From: Lineus longissimus
Lineage: Eukaryota; Nemertea; Pilidiophora; Heteronemertea; Lineidae
Assembly (NCBI RefSeq): GCF_910592395.1
Contig: NC_088310.1
Location: 3,977,501-4,037,500, forward strand
DNA length: 60,000 nt
Reading direction: 5' to 3'
In this document: piece after piece, positions 12,558-26,300 of the stretch
Numbering within the stretch: the stretch's first letter is position 1
Layout of the letters: every line of letters starts with the position of its first letter
The notes under the pieces: model-generated
What the model was told of the DNA's origin: nothing
Database searches by the model: none
What the model saw: only the letters and a program-made list of their open reading frames with translations
Translations under genes and position numbers: made by a program

Positions 12558-13971
12558 TGTACGCTCTTGAGCAGCATACGCATCACCCCTGAGTTGCCCT
12601 GTTCACGCTTTGCTATTGAAACAGAGAAATATAACCAAGAACATGTACTTGTTTGTCCATTATCCACCCCGCTCTCCCCTCCGACCTTAATCACCAGACA
12701 GCTACATACTCTCGTCTCAGAAACCAAATTGTAAGAGACTCTTTCCGGCTCGTTCCTTCTGAAACTAACGTCGGAGTAACCACCGAGTACGACATATCCA
12801 AGGACGTAAACCTTGCGTGAGTTCAATGGATAACTCGAAAAAGCTCGACTAATGTAAACCAACCAATAACAAGAGGTTGGCAGTGCTCTTACCGTCTACC
12901 CTGATATACAGTCTAGTATCAGTTTCCTTTTAATACGTTCATCAGGGATAGGCAGCGTTAAAAGTAAATCCGACCGCGTAACTTAGCATTAAAACCATTT
13001 GGATATCAGTCCCCACAACGGCTTTCTTGAAATTGATATTAACCACTTCAATTTTCCCTAATGATGTAGGCCTATCTTAAATTCAGTTTCAGATTTCAGA
13101 TCTTAAAACAAACGAGCCTGACCTTTAACACGACATATTGATGAAGCAATACAGAGATGGAGACACTTTGAGCTGAAGTGCTCTGAAGACGTTTAGACTT
13201 AGTAACCCTAAACTTGTTTCGTGCTCTCGCTATCCATTTTTGGTCAAATTACTCGGTAACTGGGGTCAGCGGCAGTGCATCATTTTATCATGTTGTCACG
13301 TAATCAGGGTATTTCATGTATATTGGTGGATCCGGATTTACATGTAGTCTAGATATTTTGTATCAATTCTTATTAAGGAACTGTCACTTATCGTATAATG
13401 TACGCTTTATAGCTGTATCATTTATCAAGTTCATAGTCAATGTCATCATCAAAGGCAAGTGGTCCATGCTCTCACTACATACCTCTTGCACAAAATGGCT
13501 TAATGTTCTACTTAAACGTATGATCACAGTCCAAGTTTTACATCAAACATTTAAGCGCACTGATATTATACTTATATTGTACATACCCGCCTTTCTAACC
13601 GAGTCCTACTCCTCCGTTCAGGGGCTGCAGGAGTGGAACGAGACCATTAGAGGGAAGGATATTTGAACGGAATAAGAGGAAACACTTGAAACCTGGATGG
13701 TACTGCAGTTATCGAATATTAGCTTCATCTACATTTGAGGTTAAAGGGGACGTGCATGTAAAGGTTAGAGGGGATGATTACGTGCAAGCATACTTCTTTT
13801 CGCTAAGACGATACTGTGAGGTTGGGTAATGGACTTTTTAACACCCTATACTTTCGAATCCCAGATGATCTCTTGTAAGTTCTGAAGGGTGATTTTGGGC
13901 TGTCAGTCAGGAATAAGGTACGATATCCATCTATCTGCAATCGAGCAGGTGGTCCCGCTCCCACGAGGCTA
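12558..13971. other. Non-coding stretch
   Basis: Nothing recognisable. The open frames at 12539-12862 (minus, overlapping the transposon) and 13316-13666 (plus) show no domain. Confidence 0.55.
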
Positions 13972-14932
13972 GACAAACATCAAGGAGGATACCGCGGTGA
14001 CGTCACATCACGTGATCCCGACCCATATTAGTGATCGCTATGGCCAATCAGATTCAGTCTACTGACAGCACCAGCACTGAACACATCTCCACGTCTCACT
14101 GTCTGGTGCGCTCCTGTACACAAAAACACCAATAGACATGAAATATTGCAATACCTGGTATGGATTCTTCCTGTGTAAAATAAAATTTACAGAGCAGATT
14201 AACTTCCACGAATAAAAAAGACGTTTGGCGTGGCCAAAGTCCGGAAATAATGTCTCCGCTAAAATACACTACGAAATACACTAGGCAATGCACTACGCAA
14301 TATACAGTAGAGATGCAGTTGAGTTTGTTATTGTTTTGACTTAGAAGCCCGCCCATATCATAATATATTCATGTATTCATGAAGTATGAACTCATTTCTG
14401 TCCCATAAAACTCGAAGAACAGTCAATTTCTCCTCAAATCATCACCGAAACCGCGATATCCGCAGGAAAATTTCGTTCTAGTGTCCGAAAATGCATGATC
14501 TTACAGGGGCGCTAACTCGACAAATAGAGGGGATCTATGGGGATCTATGCGAGTTTTAGGTATTACAGGTCTCGAACTTGTAAAATCTGTAAACATGACT
14601 CCAAATCCCATTATGATAATGAAGAGATTGCCCCATATCTGGGAGACTGTTTTGAAACCATCGCTAATTTTGGAAGATCGGTGCCCGGCCATTTGGTTTA
14701 AAAACCCTATTTTTCCCCATCAAAACAGCACTTTTCATTATTCAAATGATAGCTTATTGTCTGAAGACTTATTTCATAGCAGAAAAGTACTAATAACTCT
14801 GATTTGATGCGAAAAATCTAACTTTTTTGATGACTTGATTTTCCCTTGGCCGTGGATCGAGTTTGTTTACAATATACAGCGCCATATTGGAAAAGCCGTG
14901 ACGTCACCGCGGTATCCTCCTTGGACAAACAT
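13972..14932. mobile_element. Second TIR transposon with 9-bp TSD
   Basis: The element spans 13981-14923 (943 bp) and is flanked on both sides by the exact 9-bp direct repeat GACAAACAT (13972-13980 and 14924-14932). Its termini are perfect 26-bp inverted repeats: CAAGGAGGATACCGCGGTGA continuing CGTCAC at the left, the reverse complement at the right (14898-14923). Each TIR contains the CRE-like palindrome TGACGTCA. No transposase is seen. A 9-bp duplication again points to a Mutator-type element, but the TIRs are unrelated to those at 3503-4510, so this is a different family. Confidence 0.9.
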
Positions 14933-17094
14933 GGAGGCTCAATTTCGTTGGCACTGCACCGCGATGTGACCCAAATGGATGCCTGGAATATGTGTAGAAT
15001 TTCAAATGCCCCATTCACGTTCGTGGTCTCTTCGGCGGACTTTGGTGTAGTCCAATCAGAATCGCTCAATCCTGCTTTCAGGTATCCACACCTGTACATT
15101 GATGCGTTGCCAAGGCAGCCCTTGACGTCACCCGATTGCTACCCTGACCAGTGGTTGTCTAGGTGACCATAATACAACAGCCATATTGGCGAGTTCGCAG
15201 TACATATCAAGTATAACACAACGAGTGTAATTCCCAGTGTGTTTACCATCGTTAATCAACCACCTTGATATTGCCGTCATTGCAAACATAAATTTGTATC
15301 GCAAATATGAAATTTATAAAACCCAGACGTATAGCGTGATTCTTTATTTAGTGACGTACATGGTGCATCATGAGAATTGATGAATGTCACCAGTTCAGCA
15401 CCAGGGGGTCGAATTGGACTTCGGCGACTTCGTGTGACTTTGATCTGACCTACATTGCTCCTGCCTATAGTCTCCTCCTCCTAACATGATAATACTACCA
15501 ACCAGCTGCGCCAAAAAGTATATGATAACGTTACTGTTGCATGGTCCCGCCAACATTGACAGAATAGCATCCCGCGAAGATGACGTCACTGCAGCTGCTG
15601 CCCTCTATTTCCCCATCGCTGAATTACAGGCAATGTCGGACAAACATGCGGTTTCGTAATGGATTCAGGCTTTCTAACTAGGGCAGTTAGATTCAATCTG
15701 GCACATGTCCGAGTGTTGGAAATACTACATAATTAATTGTTCTGAATATTTCTCTCTCTAACTCTATGGTATCATTCATGCTAAAAACAATGCAGGGTCA
15801 AAGATAATTGACTTTGAAATAAGCTCAAATGCGTAGAAATAAGTGTCGATATCCGACTGTCACGTGACTAAAACGTCATCAAGATCTTATGCAAATGACC
15901 TTGTGAGCTATAAATAGTAACTTCGCGGAATGCTATTGGAGTGCCAGCAATAGTATAGAACTCTAAAACGGTGGGACTTCTATTGCTTTCAAACTCACAA
16001 GAACACCAGGGCACTTGTCGGCCCTGCTATATTTGACTCCCTTAAAACTGATAAAAGGGTTAGCCTGTCGACTTATCACCTCGCAATTTCATTTGACGTT
16101 GAATGGAGCCTTCAGATCGATCTAATAGATACGGAGAAGCCCAGTTTAACAGAAATTTAAGTAAATCGTTAAAAACAATCAAGGGACGATACTCTGCAAT
16201 ATTTTAAGGACCGCTGCAGAATGCCTTTGCAAGAAAGAGTACGACAGCGTTACATTGGCTAAGGTGTCTGAACACGCTCTTAATGAGTTGAGTTTAAAAT
16301 TAAGTAAAAGTGACACCTCTCTTGAGGATCGTCACAACCTGGCTGCGGTCCGGTCAAAGAAATGAAAGTTGGATGACTTCAGGAAAACCAAGAACAGAAC
16401 CTGCAGAACTCGAGCTGGTGATTAGCTCAACTAATTCTAAAGGAAAACGAAGGCCAATAATAGTTCTCAGGAGTACAATTACGGGGTCATGGCTTGTAAT
16501 GAGTGGCATCACTACGTACCTATCGCCTTGTGTGTTGTCCTTCACATCACTGTAAGTTATTTCCGTAACAAGCACAATAAATAAATAAAAGGAACGCAAG
16601 TCGGAAAATTTGAAGATGAGCAAGTCACAATGTTCTTTTTCGTTTTCTTGACTTTTCTTGATACCGTATACATACATGTACATGTACACTCGTTAAGTTA
16701 ATAGTTCTTGGGCTAAAAACCTATTCTCATCCAACACAAATATTCACCTTGTAGATATAGACCCCTTCAATGTTTATAAGACTCACCTTTTAGGGGCGCC
16801 TTTAGCATGATAGATGGTTCGAGAGACATTCAAGGCCCCGTGACGCATTTAATTTAAGGTGAAAGCGGTCATTGATATGGCAATAATAAACCGCGGCGTA
16901 CTCAATATACTCAACGAGTCATGAACTTTTAACTCAGTTGAAACGTTACGCTACATTTCCCATCGGTGGTTTCCATATCCGAGGTATTCCGGGGTATTTT
17001 TCGGAGGTCAGTAGGTTTGAAATATCTGGCTTCGTTTTGGTCAGTGCTACAATCATTTCATGATTTGATTGTCACTTTCCTTTTATCTTTACAG
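14933..17094. other. Non-coding stretch upstream of first visible eag exon
   Basis: No gene recognised. The missing eag PAS-cap exon, which in flies and vertebrates encodes a short GRRGLVAPQNTFLENI-type segment, was looked for here and not found. The bases before 17095 are a polypyrimidine tract ending in CAG. Confidence 0.5.
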
Positions 17095-17325
17095 ATAGCT
17101 GCTTCGTCCTCTCCAATGCCCGCATCGTGGACTACCCAATCGTCTACTGCAATGATGGCTTCAGTAAGTTGTCGGGCTACAACCGCGCCGAGGTCATGCA
17201 GAAGAGTAGCACGTGTAGCTTCATGTACGGTGAGCTCTCAGACCAGGAGACGGTCACCAAGATCGAGGCTGCTTTCGAGAATCAAGAGCAAGAACAGTTG
17301 GAAATATTATTATACAAGAAAAACC
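17095..17325 (+). CDS. eag: eag exon: PAS domain core
   Basis: Acceptor ATCTTTACAG before 17095; donor GTAAGT after 17325. Reads (D)[19 protein letters not shown], then [20 protein letters not shown] and ends in ILLYKKN plus one base. Entry needs one base from the missing first exon (codon for Asp), the same split as in other Eag genes. Confidence 0.95.
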
Positions 17326-20300
17326 GTAAGTACTTCTCCTAACCCTAACCTTAGTTCCTAAGGATGCCAGTTCAAGAATATATGTACAAGTTTATAGTTC
17401 GAGAGTTTTTCGTTTCACTCATTAGGTACCGGCGTTTTGTCTGTCATCTTTCCCCGTCACGGTGACATTCTTTATTTCTTCGCATACTCATTTCTATCGG
17501 TGGCCAATTAACAAAGACAAGATCCGATAGCATCACCGGTTACCTGGAGAGAAAAAAACACGGATCCGTATAATAGTCACAATGACGCTCAACCGGGAGG
17601 AATTCATCCGGATCCGGTCTTCTGCTCGTCCGTTGTTCGTGTAGCGAAACTAGTTTATACCAGTCAAAACGGGTTATGGACTCCAGTCCACCATAGAAAA
17701 TATCTCTGGAAGCGTGCCATCAGGAACCTCGGCTTCGTATCATTTGCGTCACTCAAAATATGTGAATCCCATAGGTGAATCCCGGCGGGAGTCACCAGAA
17801 TTATTCTTGTCATCTGGCATATCTGGGTCGGGAGTTTTTTCAATGACCTACTATATTCACTGGCCCAAATAAACATGAGCGATCTAGAAAAAGTGCCAGC
17901 TTTATGTAGGGGTTGCTCTCGTGCCAAATCTACAAACATGAAAAGTGTTACCCTGTCTCATCGAGTTTCCCTATCACTCTTCACCAGTCCCGTTTCACTT
18001 GTGACTTGAGTCTTGCGTTCTTGGCCGTACGGTTCCGTTCTGTGGATAGGGTAACATTTCTTGTTGGTTTCACTGCGTTTACCCTAAAAGCAAAGGGAGA
18101 CGAACGAATAGAGTAGTTGTATTTGAAATTTTTTGACCGATTTTAATATTCATGCAAATTTCGATCATAGGATTTTACGTGGCGCCACCCTTTGATAGCC
18201 AAATGAATACTTTTCTTGGTGCTATGATTGGTGCTTTTCTTTTGATTACAGCGGCTAGAAGTTGAATTAAGAAATATGCACTCGCAGACTGAATAAGCCC
18301 AACCTCGCACTGCGGATAGGACGATAGGACGAAGCCTTCATAAAATCATCTGGCGGATAAAGTGGATAGTATATACATAAAGCCAAAAGCTGGCTGGCCC
18401 TTTTATGAGGGGTGACAGTATAAGAAACAAACTTTACTCATATGGAACAGGATTGGCCCAATCATCCACTGGCCCGTGAGGCCATAGGTGTAATGTAATG
18501 GTAGACGATGTCAGCCTCGATAGTCTACTGACAGCTAATGTCATCAGGGTGACCTCCTTCAGCCTTACTTATGAAACCCTCAGATTAAGGCTGCAACATT
18601 CAAAAAGCATTCCTTTGCTGAGAACAATTACAAAAGAGCCGTTCGTGTAATTTGCAAGTGTTTGAACGAAATATTTTGTTATCATGCTTACAATATTCTA
18701 CTGGATCGTGTGGCTCAGGTTTCTTTCCTTCTTCCTGCAGACTTTGTTCTACATCCGAATGTTTTTATAGAAATCAGCGAACTTAAAATCAAAACGGAGC
18801 ATTCGTAATGGCCATGTTCAGATGATCAAAGAATTCAACAGACGTGTGTGGAATTGGCTTGAGTCAACGCGTGATCCGAGATAGAAGGCTCTGTCCCAAT
18901 GCGCGTTTTTCGAAACGGGCGTTGGTTTTGATATTGAAGCCATACATTCATTAGTCACTTGCCCTTCCGATTTATCTGCGGGGCTGCGACTCGTCTGGCC
19001 AAGCATTCCTCCTAACAGACCACTTGGTTTCGCATTTGCCTTTCTAAACCTGAGCCATTTAGGTCAGACTGTACCTGATCTGTAGCCCTTAAAAGGTTTA
19101 TAAGGGCTAGGGAAAGTGTGACGAAGAAGCTGGTGATACAAATAGCACATGATCCGCCTCAGAACTCAGCCCAGGTAAGGTCAACTATCAGGTTAGTGAA
19201 AAACTGCATCAATCACTTTCTCAGTCACTGCGAATCCAAGTGGTCTGCTAATGCTATGTATGCAAGGAGATGCCAAGCATCTGCGCGGCATTCATAACAG
19301 AAGTCACAAGCTCCCCAAAGTTACCGAAGTCATTTCCCTCTGTCTGCAATTGTTCTCCTATGACTTGACCAACGAGTTCTCTCGGGTAACCCTGATTCAG
19401 GAGAAGTTTACACTGATCCGAGTCTAATCTTGACCTGATCTCTCTCGGCTCCACGTTCCTGATCCTCCGGCGGACGGGAGTTGGTCGCCGCTCTCTCGCA
19501 GGTGTCATTGCAGCCCTGGTCTCTTGCGCAACAAAACTATTGGTATTTTCAATTCGATGCCGACATTGCAGTGCTTCAAAATTCGGGTCATGAATTTCGT
19601 AGAACTCTAACGCACTTTTGATATAAGCTAGACTCTTTGAAGAGATCAGAAACTCACAACAGGGGCAAAACCTTGCATGTTCAATCCAAGGAGAATCGTG
19701 TCTTTCCCACTGACGTAAAGGAATACCGCAATGAAAACAGGCAGTTCTGTCTTCGTCCCCGATTGAGAAAAAACCCGCTTCGGCCATCTCACACTTATCA
19801 ACCTTCCCTTCCCAATCCAAAAATGATTCCAGTCGCTGCCGATAGGTGGCGTACTCCTTATGCTTTGATTGACTGGAATCAAATTGAGTATTCTTATCCG
19901 AATACATAGATATGTCAATAATTTCACTGTCAACTACCGTTTAAGACCTGTCGAACAACACGTAGATTGACGAGTCAAAGCACAATGTTGTTGAACTGTC
20001 AGTCTATCTTACTGGGTACATATAAATCAACCACTGCAGTTGTTTTCGTTCACGTTGCGCGCAAACCATGACAAAACTCTTCAACATGTTACGAACTGGC
20101 AACCAGCCTGAAAATAATTGCATCATTTTGAATTTCAATGAAGCAATGATTTTAAGACCTGATTCCTTCATTACATGCTTTATCCAACTTCGGTGTTACT
20201 GAACCAAAAGGGCCAAAACTAACCGCGTTGCAAAGTTAATGTAAGCTTAAACTGTATTTAGTCTTGTAAAGAAACAATTATTATATTGAATACAAGGCTC

Positions 20301-23300
20301 AAGTCCACTTCCTGTGGCTATCGACTGTTAACTTGTGAAGATAGGCTTTAGTCACAAAAACAACTCTTGATATAGCCAAGAGAACGTTAGGACATGATAA
20401 ACTTGCAAACAATAATTGACAACCAAGCACAGATCAGTAATAAATATTTAGACTAACTTACGATATATACCAGTCCTTTGTTCGGAACGGTGATTACACG
20501 ATTTTCGAATCAAAGAATATAAATGTCAAAACCAGCAAACACTCGGCACTATCGGTGCTTGAAGGCAGAATGCGCAGTTTCGCTGATGCCTGGGCATTTG
20601 TATACAACAATAAACAATACAACGAGGTCGTGGAAATCTTGCACAGGCAGCTACGCAGTTACTTCGAAAGGGGAATCCAGTGGGGAATCACCTGGCCTCT
20701 AGACTAAACACTGCAATAGGCTACAATAAACCAGTTTTGAAATTAAATCGTTCTGTAAAAAATTTCGAATTGCCACAAAAAAGGCGTTCGTACTGTCTGT
20801 AAAAATATTTAACGATGTATATGTAAATATTAAGTAATGTTTACCGTAGTTGGTGAACATGTGCAATCAAAACCATATTTATTGCACTTAGTACTGAGAA
20901 CACCTAAAACGCCTTCGAGATGAGAAACTATGTCATTCACTTCGTATGGTAGGGACAGCAGCTGCAGAATACATGCACATGAAAGCTGTATGTACATGAT
21001 TGATATATTTGAGATCAGTGTCCTTGCCAACTTGTCGAAAATAACCTTAATAAATTTATTTTTACTCTTCCCTTTCCGTGCCATTCCCGCACTGCCAAAT
21101 AAACGACCGCCAATACCAACTATGGAATAATAAAAAGGGGAACAAGCTAATAATGTTAATCTGCCATTACGACTCTAAAGGAAGGGCAGCATACGTCGGT
21201 GTTTTCAGAAACTTTGAATAAATTTCTTGATAAATTAGCCTTTCCCTTCCGTGTGTAGGGTTGAATTACATGTAACCGCCATTACCAGTAAATGATAGGT
21301 AAACAGATGGAAGAAGCTCATTTACGATGTAAAATGTCATTTATCTTCATTTTAACTGGATCATTTTAAGACAGATGTAGGTGTATGATTTTAGAAATAT
21401 TCCCGAAAATAATCAGGATAACTTGGATATCAAATACCTGCACTTTCGTTCAGAAGTTGGAAAACAATCAACTTGAATTTTAAGAAATTTATGATGTGTA
21501 TATGGGAACTGAATAATATTCAACAATGCCTTTGTGAAGACAGATACATGTACTTATGCAAAGACCATAAATACCAAGTTTCAGCGCATAACCTAACCCG
21601 GCACTTCGGCATTTACTTGGGTAATTCTCTTTTCCTGAGCCACCACTCAATTACCATATGAACACGAACGGCGTGGATCAAATTATGCCCTTTTCATCAC
21701 CCTTAAATGTTTCTCATTCGTCGTCTATCATCTAGTGCTCTACATTGTAAAATAGATGCCAAGAGGAGGATATAAAGATATTGTGCTGATAAACTATTAA
21801 TTCAATCTATTCGTCCCGTCCTTCCTTTATGTCCTTATTTCTAGCTCTCATCTGATGACGGGAAGCTTAATTTCCTTCTCGTAATTGTGAGGTACACTTA
21901 CCGGCAGAATTATCCAAATTTCTCTTCGATATTAATAAGAACCGTTAACTCGACCTGTCGTTCGCACCTTGATTTCTCGCGTTATTGGACACACTTCAGA
22001 GTGAATGAAGAGCAACTAGGCCTAATAGTGCGCCTAAACCATCCGATCAAAACAAAATTATATCGCTCATGCATAACTAGTTTTGTTTGTCGTATTCGCA
22101 GTTAATGTGGCAAATTGAAGGGGTGGCGGGTTATTACATAATATGCTGTTACCCCTGCTGCCTGCCTGAACAACTGCAAAAGTAATCACCACGATTAGTT
22201 ATGCATGAGCTAAATCGCGTATGAATAAGATAATTTTAATTTGTAAAATTGAGTGTAATTTTCCCGGATTTGAACTCCATACTCACGGTGAGGAAATTGT
22301 ATTGAACGTGTCATCTCAACATATGCACCTGTAATGAGCATTACATATGAAACTATGTTATTTTCTTGATAGTTGGACTCATGACCCAAAAGTGTTGTTT
22401 ATCATGATTTAACAAGTATTCTTGACGTCGCCAGTCATCGATGACACACTGCCATGATTTCCTCGAAGTCTTGTCCTACGTGTAGTTGTATAGGACGTTT
22501 TCGTTGAACACGAGTCGAGATTACGTGACACCTTACTTATTTTGCTTCGTATGAAAAATCATAAACAGCAGGCAAATATAACTCACAAATAAACGCACAT
22601 GTATGTAGGGCGGACATAATATAGCTGTTGGGAACGCTCACCTGCGTATGATATTGTTTCATTTTGCATTTTTTGCAATCCTGTAGTTTTTGGCGTAAGA
22701 ATAACCCCTTGAGGGAAAATATGCTGATTGTCCCCAAGGAGTGACTATTTACGATTAAGGCCATGGAAAGTAATGACCTCAGCTAACGAACTTACTCATC
22801 TTAGATGCCCTTTCACATGGTTGATTGATGCCATATCCTTCGATGCGGCGAACTAAATCTACATGTAATCATTTGAACAAGCTTCTATTACGCATCATAG
22901 ATACTTGAAGTGTTCTGCTTTATCTTTTCAGGGACACCACTGTGGCTGTTACTCCATATAGCGCCAATCAAAAACGAAAAGGATGCCGTCGTCCTTTTCC
23001 TATGCACGTTCAAAGACATCACCGCACTGAAACAGCCAATCGAGGATGATGGTGGAAAGGGTACGTACAATGTCTCTCTGGGTCCTCCATTTAAGATCAA
23101 GCTCGCCTAACTAAAGTCACTATTTTGTACTTCTTTTTTTCGACTCGAATTCAGCGTGACTTGGGCTGGGTTGTTCAAAGTAGGTTAAGCCAAAAATAGG
23201 GTCTCGTTTGCATCCTACCCCGGCCCCCCGAACACCTCTGATTTAATTGTGATGTGCTAGCGGTTGTTGAAAACTGTTTTGGTCATGATATTTAGTGGCT

Positions 23301-26300
23301 TATCAATTGAAATTCATTGTACATGTATACATAAGTGTTAAACTACATGAAATGTGTCTCATCACTACTCGAACGGCCACAAAATGATACCCGTCCTCAA
23401 AGCTTTTATCAAAATGTCGCATGACTCATTCTTTGATACTAAAATATCTTTAGGAGGTGTGGTCACTATAAAAAAACAAAGCCCCAAAGGTTTGTAAAAA
23501 TGAAATTGATATTCAAAATATAGATTACTCATGATCTATCTCATCTCATCTAGGATGTCCAAAAAGTAAAAAAAATACAACTCTTAAAATATTTTGAAAT
23601 TCGACACCACATCGCTGAAAGTCTACGAACAAAAATTCTTGGTGTTTAGTCTAACATTATTTTTGGACACCCTGTACTATGTAGATACATTGGTACCAAT
23701 TCACACGCTAAAATAGGACATCGACAAAAAGCGGGAATCTCGGAAAATGACTGAAAAAGTTCGAAATCAAAGAAAGGCTCGGAAATTAGAGAAATGATTT
23801 GACCTGTTAAACCTTTCTACGAATAATGTGAATGCTCACAACTTATTTTGAGTTCCAATAAAAACTTGTTCTATATTCATATATGTTATGTCCGAACTTT
23901 CACGACGATATTTCCGCGGTTTTCGTTCCTCTCTAAATGGTTTTAGCAAGCAAAGAGATGGTTGTCACTCATCGCTCATTTCTTTGCGTTCTCTATCGCG
24001 TGATAAGACACTCTTCACTATGTAGGGTATATAGGAGCTCTATGAACTATTAGATATAAACGTTTTTGCGCCTTCGAAAAAGCTCAATTTATTTTAGTCC
24101 GCAGGAATACAGATGTATGCACCCCTTAGAGGTTTTTTTACGAAATTAATTTTTTTAGAATTTGAAAACAAATATCTGAAGGGTGCCTTTTTGTTTTGCC
24201 CGAAAAAATATTAGAGGTTTTTTCAAAATCTCAGTAGCTTTCATTTCTGAGAGTGCTGGGATTATACTTTAGTTTCACCAATCTAAAACTATTTCCCAAC
24301 TTGTTACGTCGACAAGGCCACGATGGAACATGGCGTCCTGGCCATCGGAAAACCAGGTGACACCAACACATTCTCTTTTCAAATTGAACATTTTGAATTT
24401 CACCAAATGACCATGTGCATATTACTTCCCATTTCTTGACTATTCAGAACTGGTCTTAGGTTGGTAATGCTGGAGTATTTCTGATTTTTAAACTTATTTC
24501 ATTATTTGATTGTTTAGATAACGGACCCCAACCCGGTAATGCAGGTAAACATACACCCTAATTATCCTGGCCAGATTGTAGCTGTTAGTGGAATTATTGC
24601 AATGTTGTTGTGATTAATTCATAGTCAACGAAAAAAAACTGAATTTGACCACTAAATTGAGCAAAGGGGTTGCCGAATCAGGTATGTCATCGTGGTGGTT
24701 GACAACGAATGGCGTAGTAGAAATGTCCGGGAAATGAAGCAGATGATCAAACCTGTATTCCAGTCAGAGTGATTTAAAACAACTTGATGTTCAGAGGGAG
24801 CGTTACTGTCAGTTTGTGGGGAACAAAAACAAAAACTGTCATCATCACTCTCCTTTACCTTTTATTATCAAATGAATCAGCAATTTTCTCCAAAAAAAAC
24901 ACTGGAAGTCTAACATGTCAATGTGATTGGTTCAATTCTAAAAGCTGTGCAGGTGAAGCTGAATTGCGGTCTTTTGATTGGCCAACTCGAAAAGAAGTCT
25001 TAAAGTATCCTGGTTGAAGAAAGGGGTGCATCTATCCACATGGATACGAAACTGCTCAAAATTAGCGGACAAATTTGGTGTTATTTTTTCGTTGACTTAT
25101 TAAACCTGTACTAGGGATCTGGCTCCATCCGCACGGTTTTGTCACTCACTCAATTCAATGCACGTAGAACTAACCGAAAAAACACACTTTCTTCTGTCCC
25201 ATTTTACTGCGCTGTACGATCTATTGGCCTCGCTCGCTTTCTGCGAAGATACTAAAGAATGCATCACTTATGCAAGTCTCAAAAAGGTTTTAATTTCTGT
25301 TAGATATATACTGTGGGTGTTTTTGTAATGGAAACTATATGGTGTTCTTAAATAATATTTCTCTATATTCGAGTTATGTTTACGCCCTTTCCACTCGGCA
25401 AAATGATTTGAAAAAGATCACAGGTTTTTATGATCAAACAATAATTAATTAAAGCATAATTTCTGTTTCTTCACGAGGAACTTGGAAACAATTTACTGAG
25501 AGATATAGTCCCGCATTGTTGGAGCATCTTGCAGCTGAAAAAAAGGGTTTTTTGTGCAAAAATCCAATGTTCTTTTAATAGAATTGTTAGCGTGTGCGAC
25601 TTTATGCGTTGTTAACACCAATGATCGTTCCCGATTCTTACTCAGTTACATCGGTCATAAGAGTGTGCTTTGTTGGGTAAATAAATTGCCAGGCAATTAC
25701 AGGTACATTGAGATGTATTTAAACACAGATACTAGTAATATGGTATGTCGTCTTGGTGAAGTACATCGTTATGAACCGACCGATATTGGCTTAAAGACTA
25801 AAGAAATAGAATGTACTGGACAGGTATGAACCTTTCATATATTATGTTACATGTGACTGTGGCAATATTGTCCCCAAGCTTGCGTCAGTCTGATATATTT
25901 GCGCAAATTATTTCCAAGACACCACTTCCCTTAGTTTCGGATACCCCTTTTTTGAGGCACTTCACGTGCCGCCCCTGCCAACACCAAACACGCTTTTACA
26001 CTCCATAAAATGGCACGCGAGTGACGCACATAACATATTTCACATTTCAGATATTAGAATTTTTCACGAGAAGAAACAGTATCCCTTAAATATTCAAATT
26101 TTGAAATAAAATTTGCATGTTAAATACATTTATACTAAATTTAAATATTGCCTTGATAAAATACTGAGTCGGATACTAAATGCAAGGCATGTGCAAGTGC
26201 ACGTTTATCATGTACATGTATACATGAACGAATCTAACTATGCTAGTTTCTATCAACTCACTACTGCATGGTACAGTCGGACGGCATGACATGAAAATCC

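Larger units (their letters stand above)
17326..22931 (+). other. eag intron, 5.6 kb, hosting the BIR gene
   Basis: Donor GTAAGT and acceptor TTTTCAG. Apart from the nested minus-strand BIR gene (19254-19907) and the small inverted-repeat element beside it, nothing is recognisable. Confidence 0.9.

Noticed and set aside
14846-15166. 106-codon plus-strand frame crossing the transposon end
   Set aside because: It starts inside the 13981-14923 element and runs across its TIR; no domain is recognisable.
19254-19907. Viral (baculovirus-type) IAP insertion
   Set aside because: A single BIR with a UBA-like tail and no RING, and no viral neighbours; animal origin is simpler.
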